Shown here: positions 8,184 to 16,820 of the stretch, in pieces
Layout: each line of letters begins with the position of its first letter
How positions within the stretch are numbered: the stretch's first letter is position 1
Source: Lysobacter sp.
GTDB taxonomy: Bacteria > Pseudomonadota > Gammaproteobacteria > Xanthomonadales > Xanthomonadaceae
Direction: 5' to 3'
Length of the DNA: 64,000 bases
Assembly: GCA_011526085.1 (NCBI GenBank)
Contig: WYBC01000035.1
Location: forward strand, 1-64,000
Notes under the pieces: model-generated
Seen by the model: the letters and a program-made list of their open reading frames with translations, nothing else
Database searches by the model: none
Told to the model about the DNA's origin: nothing
Translations under genes and position numbers: made by a program

Positions 8184-9520
8184 CCGGCGCCTCCCGGTTT
8201 CGGCACGTTCAGCGCCGCGGCGAACTGGCGCAGGCTCTCGGCGCGCGGAGAGAACTGCTTCGGCGTCTGCTGCAGCACCTTGTCCAGCGGCGCCTTGGCG
8301 TCGATGGCGGTGTCGAGCGCCGCGTTGACGCCGCGCTGGTGCGCGCCGAGTTCGATCAGGTCGCGCGAGGCCGCATACACCGCCATCTGCTTCTTCACGT
8401 CGCGCGCGACCGCCTGCTCGGGTTCGCTGGCGACATGGTTCATCAGGCGGCTGGCGCTGCGCAGCACGTCGATCGAGGGATGATGCCCGCGTGACGCGAG
8501 ATCGCGATCGAGCACGATGTGGCCGTCGAGGATCGCGCGCATGTGGTCGGTGACCGGCTCGTTCATGTCGTCGCCTTCCACCAGCACGCTGTAGACGCCG
8601 GAGATCGCGCCGCCGCTGCGCAGCCGGCCGCAGCGTTCGAGCAGGGTCGGCAGTTTGCTGAACACCGACGGCGTGTAGCCGCGGAAAGTCGGCGGCTCGC
8701 CGATGGCGAGCCCGATCTCGCGCTGCGCCATCGCGAAGCGGGTCATCGAGTCGACGATCAGCAGCACCGACTTGCCCTGGTCGCGGAAATATTCGGCCAT
8801 CGCATGCGCGGCGTGCGCGGCGTGCGCGCGCACCAGCGCGGGTTCGTCGGAGGTGGCCACGACCACGACCGAACGTTTCAGGCCCTCCGGGCCGAGCGCG
8901 TTGTCGATGAAGTCGCCGACTTCGCGTCCGCGTTCGCCGACCAGCGCGAGCACGGTCACATCGGCGACCACCTGCCGCGCGAGCATGCCGAGCAGCGTGC
9001 TCTTGCCCACGCCGCTGCCGGCCATGATGCCGACGCGCTGGCCGACGCCGAGCGTGAGCAGGCCGTCGATCGCGCGCACGCCGGTCTCGAGCACCTGTTC
9101 GATCGGCGCGCGCGCCATCGGGTTGATCGGTTCGCGATACAGCGGATAGGCATCGTCGAGGCGCAGCGGGCCGGCGTCGTCGAGCGAACGACTGAAGGCG
9201 TCGACGACGCGGCCGAGCAGCGCATCGCCCACCGGCACGGTCATCGGCCGGCCGGTGGCGCGGATGATGCTGGCGGTGGAAATGCCGGCCAGATGGGCGT
9301 AGGGCATCAGCAGCGTGCGTTCCTGACGGAAGCCGACCACTTCGGCCATGTAGCAGGTGCCGGGCTCGTGTTCGGATTCGATCTCGCACAGCTCGCCGAG
9401 CCGCGCTTCCGGGCCGATCGCCTCGATCACCAGGCCGTTGTACGACACGATGCGTCCGAGCTGGCGGCCGACCGGCAACTGGCGGAGATTGGCGAGAAGA
9501 CGGTCCCGGAAACGGTTCAC
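8180..9520 (-). CDS. fliI: Flagellum-specific export ATPase FliI
   Basis: 446 aa. FliI is the type III export ATPase related to F1-beta. The Walker A motif GSGVGKST is at residues 168-175. Walker B is at KSVLLIVDSMTRFAMAQREI, and the FliI/SctN signature PPTFRGYTPSVFSKLPTLLE follows. The start is GTG at 9520, overlapping the fliH stop as GTGA; upstream in-frame codons lie inside fliH and encode an Arg-rich nonsense extension. All catalytic elements are intact, so export should be energised. Confidence 0.96.
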   Translation of the reverse strand: MNRFRDRLLANLRQLPVGRQLGRIVSYNGLVIEAIGPEARLGELCEIESEHEPGTCYMAEVVGFRQERTLLMPYAHLAGISTASIIRATGRPMTVPVGDALLGRVVDAFSRSLDDAGPLRLDDAYPLYREPINPMARAPIEQVLETGVRAIDGLLTLGVGQRVGIMAGSGVGKSTLLGMLARQVVADVTVLALVGERGREVGDFIDNALGPEGLKRSVVVVATSDEPALVRAHAAHAAHAMAEYFRDQGKSVLLIVDSMTRFAMAQREIGLAIGEPPTFRGYTPSVFSKLPTLLERCGRLRSGGAISGVYSVLVEGDDMNEPVTDHMRAILDGHIVLDRDLASRGHHPSIDVLRSASRLMNHVASEPEQAVARDVKKQMAVYAASRDLIELGAHQRGVNAALDTAIDAKAPLDKVLQQTPKQFSPRAESLRQFAAALNVPKPGGAG

Positions 9521-10275
9521 GCGCGCGGCTCCCGTGCGACGCGGGCGTCGCGGACATTGGCGACGGTCGCGGCGCCGTCGTCGAGGCTCGCCAGCAACTG
9601 ATCCTTCAACGCATCGAGACGATGCGCGAGGCTGATGTCGTAAAGGCCTTTTTCGCTCTCGATCCGGCACTGGCCGTGCGCGAGGCGCGGGTCGCCCTCG
9701 ACCCGGATGTCGTCGCTGGCGAGCGTGGCCGCGACCGCGGCTACGAGTCCGGGATGCACGCGCAGGCGCACCGGGCGCAGCGCGTATTCGGCCAGCGCCT
9801 CGCGGCAGAAGTCGAGCACCATCGCCTCATCGCGTGCCGCTTCGGCGACGATCCGCAGGGTCGCGGCGAACGTCGCTTCGACGGTCAATGTTTCAACCTG
9901 GCGTTCGACCTCGGCGACCGCATCCGGCAACGCCGCGATCAAGGTTTCGAGCCGGCGCGTGGTCTCGGCCAGGCGCGCGGTTTCCTTCTCGAATTTCGCC
10001 TGCCACTCGCGCTCCGCAGCGGTCGCGCGCGCTTCGATTTCCTTCTCGGCGTCGCGCATGCCGGCGGCATGGCCGTCCTTGCGCGCGGCGTCGAGCACGC
10101 GTACGCGCTCCTGTTCCAGCAGCACCCGCGGATCCGGCGGCGGCGGGGCCTGCTCGGCGGCCACCACCGGCTCGCGCGGCTTGAACAGATCGCCCAGACC
10201 GACGATGCGCGCGTCCGCATCGACCCGTTCGATCCGTCCGGCGACCGGTTTGGCGGACGTCGGCGTGCCGGACAT
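9517..10275 (-). CDS. fliH: Flagellar export ATPase regulator/stator FliH
   Basis: 252 aa. A short N-terminal region and a Pro-rich linker (APPPPDPRVLL) precede a long charged helix (residues about 65-130, with an AGMRDAEKE stretch). The C-terminal FliH/V-ATPase-E-like domain follows (DEAMVLDFCREALAEYALRP, VRLRVHPG, DIRVEGDPRLAHGQCRIES), including the typical D-x-R-L-x-x-G-x-C-x-I-E-S pattern. It overlaps the FliG-like gene by 1 bp and fliI by 4 bp. Confidence 0.9.
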   Translation of the reverse strand: MSGTPTSAKPVAGRIERVDADARIVGLGDLFKPREPVVAAEQAPPPPDPRVLLEQERVRVLDAARKDGHAAGMRDAEKEIEARATAAEREWQAKFEKETARLAETTRRLETLIAALPDAVAEVERQVETLTVEATFAATLRIVAEAARDEAMVLDFCREALAEYALRPVRLRVHPGLVAAVAATLASDDIRVEGDPRLAHGQCRIESEKGLYDISLAHRLDALKDQLLASLDDGAATVANVRDARVAREPRA

Positions 10276-10730
10276 CAGGCGGCCTCCTGCGACGACAGCA
10301 GGGCCACGACTTCGGCCTTGATCGCATCGGCGACCTTCGGCGAAAGCGTGCCCATGCGCACCAGTTCCTGCTTCACTTCCTGCGCCACCGCCGGATCGAG
10401 CAGCGACACGCAGAAGTTGCGATCGATGCCGGGCCACGCCGCGAGCGCGCGTGCGAACCACACCGGCGGCAGCCGGCGCGACAGCGCGACGATCTGGTCG
10501 AGTTCGAGCGAGGTGCGCGCGGTCAGGCCGCGCACTTCCTCGGCGAGCAACTCATCGACGAGGTCGGCCACCGGCCACGGCATCGACTCGAGTTCCGCGA
10601 TCAGCCTACGCAGCGGATCGGCCGCCGCGCGCGGCATGCGCGACAGCAACTGGCGCCGGTCGCTCTTGCGCAGCGTCATCATCATCAGCGCGGTCTTGCG
10701 CTGACCCAAAGTCGTGGTGGTCGGCGTCAC
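10275..10730 (-). CDS. fliG: Strongly shortened FliG-like protein
   Basis: 151 aa, against about 330 for FliG. Residues 8-60 (GQRKTALMMMTLRKSDRRQL and on) are compatible with the FliG N-terminal domain that binds FliF. The rest (LSRRLPPVWFARALAAWPGI, then FCVSLLDPAVAQEVKQEL) could be one armadillo-like unit. The C-terminal domain with the conserved charged torque residues that face MotA is absent, and no second ORF nearby supplies it. The start is GTG at 10730, overlapping the fliF stop as GTGA. Position between fliF and fliH is exactly that of fliG. Name by position plus weak N-terminal likeness. Confidence 0.6.
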   Translation of the reverse strand: MTPTTTTLGQRKTALMMMTLRKSDRRQLLSRMPRAAADPLRRLIAELESMPWPVADLVDELLAEEVRGLTARTSLELDQIVALSRRLPPVWFARALAAWPGIDRNFCVSLLDPAVAQEVKQELVRMGTLSPKVADAIKAEVVALLSSQEAA

Positions 10731-12121
10731 CGCGGCCGGCTCCCTTCGTTCGAGCCGCCTTCGGCCAGGTTCCCTTCGGCCAGCCAGGCGCGCATCTTGC
10801 CCAGCACGGCTTCGCGTTCGGTCGGACTCAGGGCCGCGGGCTTCTTCTGCATCGCGAACGCGACGATCACGCCCAGCAGCAGGCCGAGCACGACGAAGAA
10901 CAGGATCTTGGGCAACGCCGGCAACGCGGCGACGTCGAAGCCGATCCGCACCGGCGCGCTTTCGCCCGCGGTCGCCGCCTCGTCGATTTCGATGCGACGC
11001 GCCGAGAAACCTTCCCCGCGACCGAGACGCGACACTTCCAGGCGATCGCCGCGCATCTCGTCGATGCCGGCCGCGGCCGCGATCAGCGATTCGATCCGGG
11101 TCACGTCGCCCTCGCCGAGCGAGGTCGGCAGGATCACCGCGACCGACATGCGCTTGATCTTGCCAGGCGCGCGCGAGATCTCCTCGCGCACCGTGCCGTG
11201 GAGATACTCCACGTCCTCGTTGCTGCTGCGCGCGGCGTCGTCGCGTTCGTCGGCCAGCGAATTGACCCGCTTGCGCGCGATCACGGCATCGTTGCCGAGC
11301 GGCCGCTCGTTGACCTGGCGCACCGCGTCGAAATCCAGGTCGACATCGACCGAGACGCGGTATTCGCCGTCTTCCAGCACCTGGCCGAGCAGCTCGGAGA
11401 TGCGCGACTGGATGCGCAGTTCGACCTGCGATTCACTGTCGTCCTGCACTTCCATCGCCTGCCCGCTGGACGGCGAACCACCGCTGCCGGCGAGCAATGC
11501 GCCGGTGGAGTCGAGCACGGTCACCTGCTGCAGGCTCAGCCCTTCCACCGCGGCGGCGACGAGGCTGCGGATGCCGCGGATCTGCTGGCGCGACAAGGTC
11601 TCGCCCGCGCGCAGTCCGACCGCGACCGAGGCCTTCGAGGTTTCCTGCTCGCCCACGAACAGGCCGGGGCGACGGATCGTGAGATGCACGCGCGCGGACT
11701 CGACCGCCGGCAGCGCGGCGATGGTGCGTTCGATCTCGCCCTGCAGCGCGCGCTGGTAGTTCACGCGCTGGGCGAATTCGGTGACGCCGAAGTCGGAATC
11801 GTCGAACAGCTCGAAACCGACGTTGCCGCCGCGCGGGATGCCGGCGGAGACCAGCCGCATCCGGGTTTCGTACATCACTTCTTCCGGTACCGAGATGCCG
11901 GTGCCACCGTCGACGATGGTGTGCGGCACCTTCCACTCGTCGAGCGCTTCGACGATTTCCGCGGCATCGGTTTCCTTCAGCCCGCCGAACATCAGCTGTT
12001 CGCGCGGCGACAGCAGCCACCACAGCATGCCCGCGGTGATCAGGACGATGGCGAATGCGCCGACCGCGAAGCCGATGCGGGCGCCGCGTTCGAGGGCGTT
12101 GTAGAACTTGAGGGGATTCAT
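10727..12121 (-). CDS. fliF: Flagellar MS-ring protein FliF
   Basis: 464 aa, shorter than the usual 530-560. An N-terminal membrane helix (about residues 17-37) precedes the ring-building motifs: LWWLLSPREQLMFGGLKETD, then the conserved EVMYETRMRLVSAGIPRGGN and FGVTEFAQRVNYQRALQGEI, with ALPAVESARVHLTIR and FVGEQETSKASVAVGLRAGE. The beta-collar region and a second membrane helix (about 404-424, ILFFVVLGLLLGVIVAFAM) follow. The cytoplasmic tail is only about 40 aa, so little is left for FliG binding. This fits the reduced FliG next door. There is a 67-bp gap to fliE. Confidence 0.94.
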   Translation of the reverse strand: MNPLKFYNALERGARIGFAVGAFAIVLITAGMLWWLLSPREQLMFGGLKETDAAEIVEALDEWKVPHTIVDGGTGISVPEEVMYETRMRLVSAGIPRGGNVGFELFDDSDFGVTEFAQRVNYQRALQGEIERTIAALPAVESARVHLTIRRPGLFVGEQETSKASVAVGLRAGETLSRQQIRGIRSLVAAAVEGLSLQQVTVLDSTGALLAGSGGSPSSGQAMEVQDDSESQVELRIQSRISELLGQVLEDGEYRVSVDVDLDFDAVRQVNERPLGNDAVIARKRVNSLADERDDAARSSNEDVEYLHGTVREEISRAPGKIKRMSVAVILPTSLGEGDVTRIESLIAAAAGIDEMRGDRLEVSRLGRGEGFSARRIEIDEAATAGESAPVRIGFDVAALPALPKILFFVVLGLLLGVIVAFAMQKKPAALSPTEREAVLGKMRAWLAEGNLAEGGSNEGSRPR

Positions 12122-12188
12122 TTCGGCGTCCCTGGAGATGGACTATTGGAGATGGCGGGCGTTGGCGCGGAGGATTCGGCGTGGAAGA

Positions 12189-12530
12189 TCAGAGCTGCAT
12201 GCGGGTCAGTTCCTGGTAGGCCTCCACCAGGCGATTGCGGACCTCGACCACCAGCATCAGGTCCATGCGCGCGCGTTCCATCGAGATCATCACGTCGTGC
12301 AACGGGATGTTCTCGCCCGCGGCGAGACTGCGGATCTGGCCGTCGGCCGCGCGCAGGCTCTGGTCGACGCGGCTGAGGCCGTCGCCGATCATCGATGCGA
12401 AGTCCATGCCGGACGCCTGCACGCCGGAGGCCTGCATGCCAGAAAACTGAGCGCCGGAGACGCGGTCGGCGGCGGCGACATCGGCCGCGAACGGCGTGAT
12501 GCCCGTGGGAGAGATCGCTTCGATGGACAT
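12189..12530 (-). CDS. fliE: Flagellar MS ring-rod junction protein FliE
   Basis: 113 aa. The C-terminal FliE signature is clear (MIGDGLSRVDQSLRAADGQI; LHDVMISMERARMDLMLVVE; VRNRLVEAYQELTRMQL). The N-terminal half carries a small run of near-repeats (SGMQA, SGVQA, SGM). The ATG at 12530 shares one base with the flgC stop. A GTG one codon earlier (12533) is an equally possible start. FliE is the first substrate of the export gate and plugs the MS ring to the rod. Confidence 0.92.
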   Translation of the reverse strand: MSIEAISPTGITPFAADVAAADRVSGAQFSGMQASGVQASGMDFASMIGDGLSRVDQSLRAADGQIRSLAAGENIPLHDVMISMERARMDLMLVVEVRNRLVEAYQELTRMQL

Positions 12531-12952
12531 CACTTGGCTCCGATTTCGATGGCGCGCAGCAGCATGTTGCGCAGGAAGTTGAACGAACGGACGTTGGCTT
12601 CGTAGCCGCGGCTCGCGGTCATCAGCGTGGTCATTTCCTGGACCATGTCGACAGCGGGATAGCGGACCATGCCGTCGGTGCCGGCCATCGGATGGCCCGG
12701 GTCGTAGACCTCGCGCACCGTGGCTTCGGTCTCGCCCAGCACCGGCGAACCCGACATCGGCGCAGCGCCGACGGCATCGGCGAAATCGGCCGCGTCGGCG
12801 GCATTCGCACCGTCCACGCGCCAGCGCATCGCGCTCTGGCCCGGCGCCACCGGCACGTTGGCGCCGGCGATGTTGCGGCTGGCGGCGTCCATGCGCAGAC
12901 GCTCGTAATTCATGGCGTTGCGCGACGCTTCGAGCACGGAATCGACAGGCAT
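12530..12952 (-). CDS. flgC: Proximal rod protein FlgC, atypical N-terminal motif
   Basis: 140 aa. The C-terminal FlgC signature is present (YPAVDMVQEMTTLMTASRGY, EANVRSFNFLRNMLLRAIEI). The N-terminal helix reads MRLDAAS-like as in FlgC (NYERLRMDAASRNIAGANVP), but the usual N-x-A-N-x-x-TPGY is replaced by NIAGANVPVAPG. Length is normal. It follows flgB by 2 bp and overlaps fliE by 1 bp. Confidence 0.9.
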   Translation of the reverse strand: MPVDSVLEASRNAMNYERLRMDAASRNIAGANVPVAPGQSAMRWRVDGANAADAADFADAVGAAPMSGSPVLGETEATVREVYDPGHPMAGTDGMVRYPAVDMVQEMTTLMTASRGYEANVRSFNFLRNMLLRAIEIGAK

Positions 12953-12954
12953 GT

Positions 12955-13326
12955 TCAGATCCTCCCGGCGATGGCGATGCGCATCAGCCCGAACTGGCGG
13001 CTGAGCGCTTCGGTGAGTGCCTGGTATTCGACGCCGGCGGTGGCGATGAGGCCCATCTGTTCGTCGAGCCGGATCGGGTCGTGCGTTGTTTCGGGACGGC
13101 TGGCCTGCAACTCGCGCGCGGCCGCCTCGATCAGGCGCGCCGCTGCGGCTTCGTCGCCGGTCTTCGCCACTTCGCGCAGCGCGGCTTCGATCGCGGCGAA
13201 ATCCACCTTCAGCGCGGTCGCGTCGGGCTTGCCGGCGCGGGCGACATTCATGCCCGCCACCCGGGCGCGGGCTTCGTGCAGGCCCAGGGCCAGACGCACG
13301 GCATCGATCGTGTTTTCGGCACTCAT
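12955..13326 (-). CDS. flgB: Proximal rod protein FlgB, degenerate N-terminal motif
   Basis: 123 aa. The C-terminal half is a good FlgB match (HDPIRLDEQMGLIATAGVEY, QALTEALSRQFGLMRIAIAG). The N-terminal half shows the FlgB plan, but the NIANxxTPGYKAxDVDF signature has become NVARAGKPDATALKVDF. Position directly before flgC-fliE-fliF is the conserved FlgB place. A small C-terminal rod-binding protein or FlgJ would be an alternative, but the HDPIRLDEQM string favours FlgB. Confidence 0.8.
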   Translation of the reverse strand: MSAENTIDAVRLALGLHEARARVAGMNVARAGKPDATALKVDFAAIEAALREVAKTGDEAAAARLIEAAARELQASRPETTHDPIRLDEQMGLIATAGVEYQALTEALSRQFGLMRIAIAGRI

Positions 13327-13399
13327 TCCATTCCCCTCGTTGCAGAACGTTCGTTGTCTTGAGCGCGCGTCGTCGGCGCGCGCCGTGCGGAGTCGGTCA

Positions 13400-14545
13400 T
13401 CACTGGATCATCAGTTCGCCGTCGAGCGCGCCCGCGGCCTTGATCGATTGCAGGACCGCGATCACGTCGCGGGTCGTCAGCCGCACCGCGCGCAGCGACG
13501 CCACCAGATCGGCGACGGTCGCGCCTTCCGGAATGCTCACCAGCGGCGCGTCGGCTTCGTCCGTGCGCAGGGTCGTGCGCGGCACCACCACCGACGCCAC
13601 GCCGCTGCCGGGGCGCACCAGCAGGCCGCCGGGCTGCGACACCGTGTAATCGGTGCGGATCTCGACGTTGAGATTGCCGTGCGAAATGCTGACCGCGCCC
13701 AGACGCACGTCGCCGCCGGCGACGATCGTGCCGGTGCGTTCGTTGACCACCACGCGCGCGCGGCGCTGCTGCTGGATGGTGAGGTTTTCCAGCCGCGCGA
13801 TCTCGGCGACCACGCTGTCGGGCACGCGGCCGTAATCGACCACGACCTTGCCCGCATGCTCGGCGCGCACCGCGACGCCCGGCAGCGCGCTGCGGATCGA
13901 CGCGGCGATGCGGTTGGCGTTGGTGAAATCGGCTTCGTTCAGCAGCACGCTGAGCGAACGACCGTCGCCGGCCACGCGCAGCGGCGAGGACTGTTCGACG
14001 GTGGCGCCGGACGGAATCCAGCCGACGGTCGGATGGTTCTTCTGGGTCGAGGCGGTGATGCCCTCGAACTGATAGCCGCCGACCGAGATCGCGCCCTGCG
14101 CGGTCGCGTACAGCCGACCGTCGGGACCCATCAGCGGCGTCAGCATCAGCGTGCCGCCGTTGAGGCTGCGCGCGTCGCCGGAAGACGCGACCTGCACGTC
14201 CAGCTCCTGGCCGGGCTCGGCGAACGCCGGCAGTTTCGCGGTGACGATTACCGCGGCCACGTTGCGGCTGGCGATGTCGGCTTCGCTGACGTTCACGCCG
14301 AAATTGCGCAGCGTGTTCGCCACCGACTGCACGGTGGCGCGGTTGCGGATGGAATCGCCGGAGCCGGACAGGCCGAACACAAGGCCGTAACCGGTGAGCG
14401 CGTTCTCGCGCACGCCGGCGATGCGGGCGATGTCCTTGATCTTGACCTCGGCGGCGAGGGCCGGCGCGGCGGCGGCCGACGCGAGCAGCGCGGCGAGCGC
14501 GAAAGCGGGGAGCAGCACGGTGCAGAACAGCGCGGACGGACGCAT
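13400..14545 (-). CDS. flgI: Flagellar P-ring protein FlgI
   Basis: 381 aa, normal length. The signal peptide (MRPSALFCTVLLPAFALAAL ... AAAPALAAE) is followed by the family start VKIKDIARIAGVRENALTGY, then GLVFGLSGSGDS and the conserved QSVANTLRNFGVNV. Domains continue to the C-terminal TTRDVIAVLQSIKAAGALDG with ELMIQ at the very end. It builds the periplasmic ring around the rod at the peptidoglycan. The start at 14545 shares one base with the flgH stop; upstream in-frame codons lie inside flgH. Confidence 0.96.
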   Translation of the reverse strand: MRPSALFCTVLLPAFALAALLASAAAAPALAAEVKIKDIARIAGVRENALTGYGLVFGLSGSGDSIRNRATVQSVANTLRNFGVNVSEADIASRNVAAVIVTAKLPAFAEPGQELDVQVASSGDARSLNGGTLMLTPLMGPDGRLYATAQGAISVGGYQFEGITASTQKNHPTVGWIPSGATVEQSSPLRVAGDGRSLSVLLNEADFTNANRIAASIRSALPGVAVRAEHAGKVVVDYGRVPDSVVAEIARLENLTIQQQRRARVVVNERTGTIVAGGDVRLGAVSISHGNLNVEIRTDYTVSQPGGLLVRPGSGVASVVVPRTTLRTDEADAPLVSIPEGATVADLVASLRAVRLTTRDVIAVLQSIKAAGALDGELMIQ

Positions 14546-15165
14546 CACATCAACCTCAGCCATTTGAATACGCGATAGAGGATGCTCTGGCGCTGCGATT
14601 CGCTGACCACGCCGACGCCGAGCAGTTCGAGGTCGGCATTGGCGATGCGGTTCGACCAGACCGTATTGGCGGCGCTGATGTCCTCGGGACGCACCAGACC
14701 GCTGATCCGGATCTTCTGGCGCTCGCCGTTGACGATCAGCGACTGCTCGCCTTCGATGCGCAGGTTGCCGTTGGCTTCGATCGCCATCACCTGCGCCGAC
14801 ACCTGCGTGCGCAGTTCGCCGACGCGCGTGGTCTGCGCGCCGGACGCGTTGCCGCCGTTGAGGCCGAGGGTGGCGTCGTAGGTCGTGGACGGCGAACTCA
14901 GGCCGACGCCGAGATCGAGCTCGCTGCCGGCCTCGGTGGCCGCCTGCGATTTCGCGCGCGTGGCTTCCAGCACCTGGATGGTGACGATGTCGCCGACGCG
15001 GTAGGCGCGATGGTCCGCGGCCAGGGCGCGATAACGCCCCGGATCGATGAGGCTTTCGCGTTGGCCGTCGCCCTCGCCCGCGACCGCAGGCGATGCGGCG
15101 GCGAGCAGCACCACGCACACGGCGGAGGCCACCGTCCAGGCAGGCCGGTCGTGGCGGCTGTTCAT
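14545..15165 (-). CDS. flgH: Flagellar L-ring protein FlgH
   Basis: 206 aa from the ATG at 15165; a TTG at 15183 would add six residues. A signal-type N-terminus (VASAVCVVLLAAASPAVAGE) lacks an obvious lipobox Cys, which is unusual because most FlgH proteins are lipoproteins. The core is typical: YRVGDIVTIQVLEATRAKSQ, then VMAIEANGNLRIEGEQSLIV and NGERQKIRISGLVRPEDISA, followed by NTVWSNRIANADLELLGVGV. It forms the outer-membrane ring, so the rod is expected to cross the outer membrane. Confidence 0.92.
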   Translation of the reverse strand: MNSRHDRPAWTVASAVCVVLLAAASPAVAGEGDGQRESLIDPGRYRALAADHRAYRVGDIVTIQVLEATRAKSQAATEAGSELDLGVGLSSPSTTYDATLGLNGGNASGAQTTRVGELRTQVSAQVMAIEANGNLRIEGEQSLIVNGERQKIRISGLVRPEDISAANTVWSNRIANADLELLGVGVVSESQRQSILYRVFKWLRLM

Positions 15166-15172
15166 CAGGAAT

Positions 15173-15871
15173 CTACTCTTCAAGACTCACCTTCTTTTTG
15201 TCGATGACTCGCGCGACGACCGCGCTGTCCGATGCGTCGGGACGCACCGCGATGGTTTGTCCGATGCGGCCGTCCGCGAGCGCGGTGCCGATCGTGGTGA
15301 GGTGCACCGGGCCGCGCACGACTTCGATCGTCACCTGCTGGCGCTCGGCCACGTCGGGCATCGGTTCGAAATCGGACGGCAACACCGGCGCGCCCGCGCG
15401 CACGGCGCGACGCAGGCGCTGGCCGCGCAGCGCGTCGGCATCCGCGACCGCGGATCCGTCGCAACATGTCATGTCCACGTCTTCCGCCGCGAGACGCAGC
15501 GCGTCGCCGGCGGTCCTGGCGTTGGCGGCGTCGGCGTAGGTCAGCACGCGACGGACATCGGTCGTTTCGACCCACGCCGTCACCGTGCGCACCGCGCGGC
15601 CATCGACCGTCAGCCGCACCGGCACGCCGGCGCGCGCGCGCGGCCAGCGCCCGGCGATCGCGCCGACTTCGGCCTTCGCACGACCGGCAGGCAGCGACTG
15701 ATCGCGCACGCCGGAGATCGCGACGATCCGCGCGCTGCTGCCCGCCTCGCGCAGACGCCGCGCCAGCGCGAGATCGACTTCGCGCTGGATGTCCGCGGCC
15801 GGCAGCGTCTGCGTCGCCGGAGAAGGCGAAGCGAGCGCGGCGGCCATGGCGAGGGCGAGGAGGCGGGACAT
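15173..15871 (-). CDS. flgA: P-ring assembly chaperone FlgA
   Basis: 232 aa with a signal peptide (MSRLLALAMAAALASPSPA). The C-terminal SAF-like domain is recognisable (LRGQRLRRAVRAGAPVLPSD; then VVRGPVHLTTIGTALADGRI and GQTIAVRPDASDSAVVARVI). FlgA is a periplasmic chaperone for FlgI. It is placed between flgG (29 bp upstream) and flgH, rather than in the divergent flgA-flgM arrangement seen in many gammaproteobacteria. No flgM is present here. Confidence 0.9.
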   Translation of the reverse strand: MSRLLALAMAAALASPSPATQTLPAADIQREVDLALARRLREAGSSARIVAISGVRDQSLPAGRAKAEVGAIAGRWPRARAGVPVRLTVDGRAVRTVTAWVETTDVRRVLTYADAANARTAGDALRLAAEDVDMTCCDGSAVADADALRGQRLRRAVRAGAPVLPSDFEPMPDVAERQQVTIEVVRGPVHLTTIGTALADGRIGQTIAVRPDASDSAVVARVIDKKKVSLEE

Positions 15872-15900
15872 GCGGTCGGGCGCGAGAATCGGCGTCGGAA

Positions 15901-16665
15901 TCAGCGGCGGAGGTTGTTGATGGTTTCGAGGATCTGGTCGGACGCCTGCAGCACGCGCGCGTTGAGCTGATAAGCGCGCTGGGCGAGCACGAGCGCGGTC
16001 ATTTCCTCGACCATCTCGACATTCGCCAGCTCGACGTAACCCTGCTGCACGCTGCCGAAACCGTCCTCGCCGGGACGGCCATAGGACGGCGCGCCGGCGG
16101 CGTCGGTGGCGCCGAAGCGGTTGTCGCCCAGCACGTCCAGCGCGTCTTCCGCGGCGAACGCGGTCAACTCGATCTGGCCGATCACCTGGCGGTCCGGCGA
16201 ACCCGACAGGATCGCGGTGATTTCCCCGTTCGGCGCGATGCGCACGTTCTCGGCGTCGGCGGGCATCTGGATCGGACGCGACAGGCGCAGGCCCTGGACG
16301 TTGACGAGCTGGCCTTCGGCATCGATCCGGAACTGGCCGTCGCGGCTGTAGACGAGCTGGCCGTTCTCGGCCTCGAATTCGAAGAAACCGTGGCCATCGA
16401 TCGCGAGATCCAGCGGATTCTGGGTGGCGCGCAGGTTGCCGGCCGCGAACATGGTCGAGGTCGAGTGGATGCGGGTGCCGTTGCCGCTGGAATCGACCGG
16501 AGCGCCGATGCCCGCGGACACGCCCGCGGTGGCCACTTCCACGAAATTCACCCGGCTGCGCTTGAATCCGGGCGTATGCATGTTGGCGACGTTGTTGGAG
16601 ATCACGTCGATCTGTTTCTGCTCGCTGCGCAGGCCGCTGGCCGAGATGTAGAGTGCGTCGATCAT
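15901..16665 (-). CDS. flgG: Distal rod protein FlgG
   Basis: 254 aa, normal length. MIDALYISASGLRSEQKQID runs into the intact signature SNNVANMHTPGFKRSRVNF. Next come LDLAIDGHGFFEFE and YSRDGQFRIDAEGQLVNVQG, then the C-terminal ELANVEMVEEMTALVLAQRA with YQLNARVLQASDQILETINN. In-frame sequence upstream of 16665 has no RBS and low coding quality, so the ATG at 16665 is used. Confidence 0.95.
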   Translation of the reverse strand: MIDALYISASGLRSEQKQIDVISNNVANMHTPGFKRSRVNFVEVATAGVSAGIGAPVDSSGNGTRIHSTSTMFAAGNLRATQNPLDLAIDGHGFFEFEAENGQLVYSRDGQFRIDAEGQLVNVQGLRLSRPIQMPADAENVRIAPNGEITAILSGSPDRQVIGQIELTAFAAEDALDVLGDNRFGATDAAGAPSYGRPGEDGFGSVQQGYVELANVEMVEEMTALVLAQRAYQLNARVLQASDQILETINNLRR

Positions 16666-16820
16666 GCTGGTGTCCCTGTACGGAAGTCGTGACTGCGGAG
16701 GTGGTGCGGTGGAATGGCGGTCGGTGGATCGCTTGTCTGTGGAGCCTGCCTTGCGTTGAATCGCTATTTTCTGAAGCGGTTTGCGGACTGCGCGAGGATC
16801 AGCGCGCAATCCGGTTCCCA

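Noticed and set aside
12955-13326. Rod-binding domain of FlgJ
   Set aside because: The HDPIRLDEQM and YQALTEALSRQFGLM strings and the place before flgC fit FlgB better.
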